From Marinicella marina (GTDB taxonomy: Bacteria; Pseudomonadota; Gammaproteobacteria; Xanthomonadales; Marinicellaceae), in NCBI RefSeq assembly GCF_030065545.1, contig NZ_JASJNC010000010.1, forward strand, positions 103,646 through 167,645: DNA of 64,000 nt. The letters are read 5' to 3'. Below the pieces are notes generated by a model. It worked only from the letters and a program-made list of their open reading frames with translations, ran no database searches and was not told where the DNA came from. Below, piece after piece: positions 63,908-64,000 of this stretch. The stretch's first letter is position 1. Each line of letters starts with the position of its first letter. A program made the translations under genes and the position numbers.

Positions 63908-64000
63908 AGTACACATTCATCCGAGCTGAAAGTAAAAATTACAGCATAAAAACCCTGTGCAAAGTCATGGGAGTTTCAACCAGTGGTTTTTATGACTGGT
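63904..64000 (+). CDS. IS3-family transposase OrfB, N-terminal fragment
   Basis: The frame starting at GTG 63904 reads KYTFIRAESKNYSIKTL and CKVMGVSTSGFYDW, the typical N-terminus of IS3 OrfB before the DDE integrase domain. It overlaps orfA by four bases and lies in the -1 frame. It is cut by the window edge, so the catalytic DDE residues cannot be seen. Confidence 0.9.
   Translation, partial: MKYTFIRAESKNYSIKTLCKVMGVSTSGFYDW

Larger units (their letters stand above)
63533..64000 (+). mobile_element. IS3-family insertion sequence, left part
   Basis: The element contains orfA, a slippery sequence and the start of orfB, and runs off the right edge. The left end is placed at a TG near 63533 (TGAACCTGCC) because IS3 elements begin with TG. 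Without the right end this boundary is a guess to within a few tens of bases. Confidence 0.75.

Overview
The window reads as chromosomal DNA of a free-living, probably marine gammaproteobacterium with moderate to low GC content, of the Marinicella type or a relative near the Xanthomonadales/Marinobacter. This is inferred from gene order (exbB-exbD-msbA-lpxK-kdsB, alaS-csrA-tRNA, tig-clpP-clpX-lon-hupB-tRNA-Val-tRNA-Asp-ppiD), from a two-domain fatty acyl reductase like that of Marinobacter, and from the many large secreted proteins. No database search was possible, so the taxonomy is provisional.

Layout. Positions 1-5230 hold the tail of a saccharopine-dehydrogenase-like gene and three tandem paralogues encoding secreted proteins built from duplicated modules. 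Positions 5243-8215 form a lipid divergon (TetR regulator and acyl-CoA-binding protein against a fatty acyl reductase) around a near-palindromic operator. Positions 8334-12886 are the envelope operon exbB-exbD-msbA-lpxK-kdsB. Positions 12994-25558 are core housekeeping DNA: alaS, csrA, six tRNAs, the proteostasis block tig-clpP-clpX-lon, hupB, two tRNAs and ppiD. Positions 25621-35251 lie mostly on the minus strand: an exported amidohydrolase pair with a chalcone-isomerase-like protein, tRNA-Met, prfC, and a metal-type TonB-dependent receptor with a small exported partner.

From about 35.3 kb the window becomes accessory in character. It holds a TPR-GGDEF diguanylate cyclase, a degenerate GTPase with a receiver-like partner, and large secreted proteins (a glycine-rich ALK-type protein, a LamG-like protein, a BNR propeller and an FG-GAP propeller), three of which end in a shared IFxDGF tail. 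A duplicated 78-residue gene carries a conserved 3' stem-loop, and a three-gene operon starts with a periplasmic TonB-C-domain protein. A two-component system lies next to an exported DJ-1/PfpI protein and an exported amidohydrolase. The last 3 kb is AT-rich, with short palindromic repeats, three orphan genes and the start of an IS3-family element that runs off the window.

The most interesting unexplained signals are four. First, the C-terminal IFxDGF tail may be a sorting tag. Second, a 17-bp imperfect palindrome lies upstream of three small orphan genes. Third, the duplicated 78-residue gene comes with a structured 3' element. Fourth, the paired pseudo-GTPase/pseudo-receiver genes have a decayed fragment 4 kb downstream. 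Several regulatory palindromes, notably one between the -35 and -10 boxes of alaS, can be tested directly.
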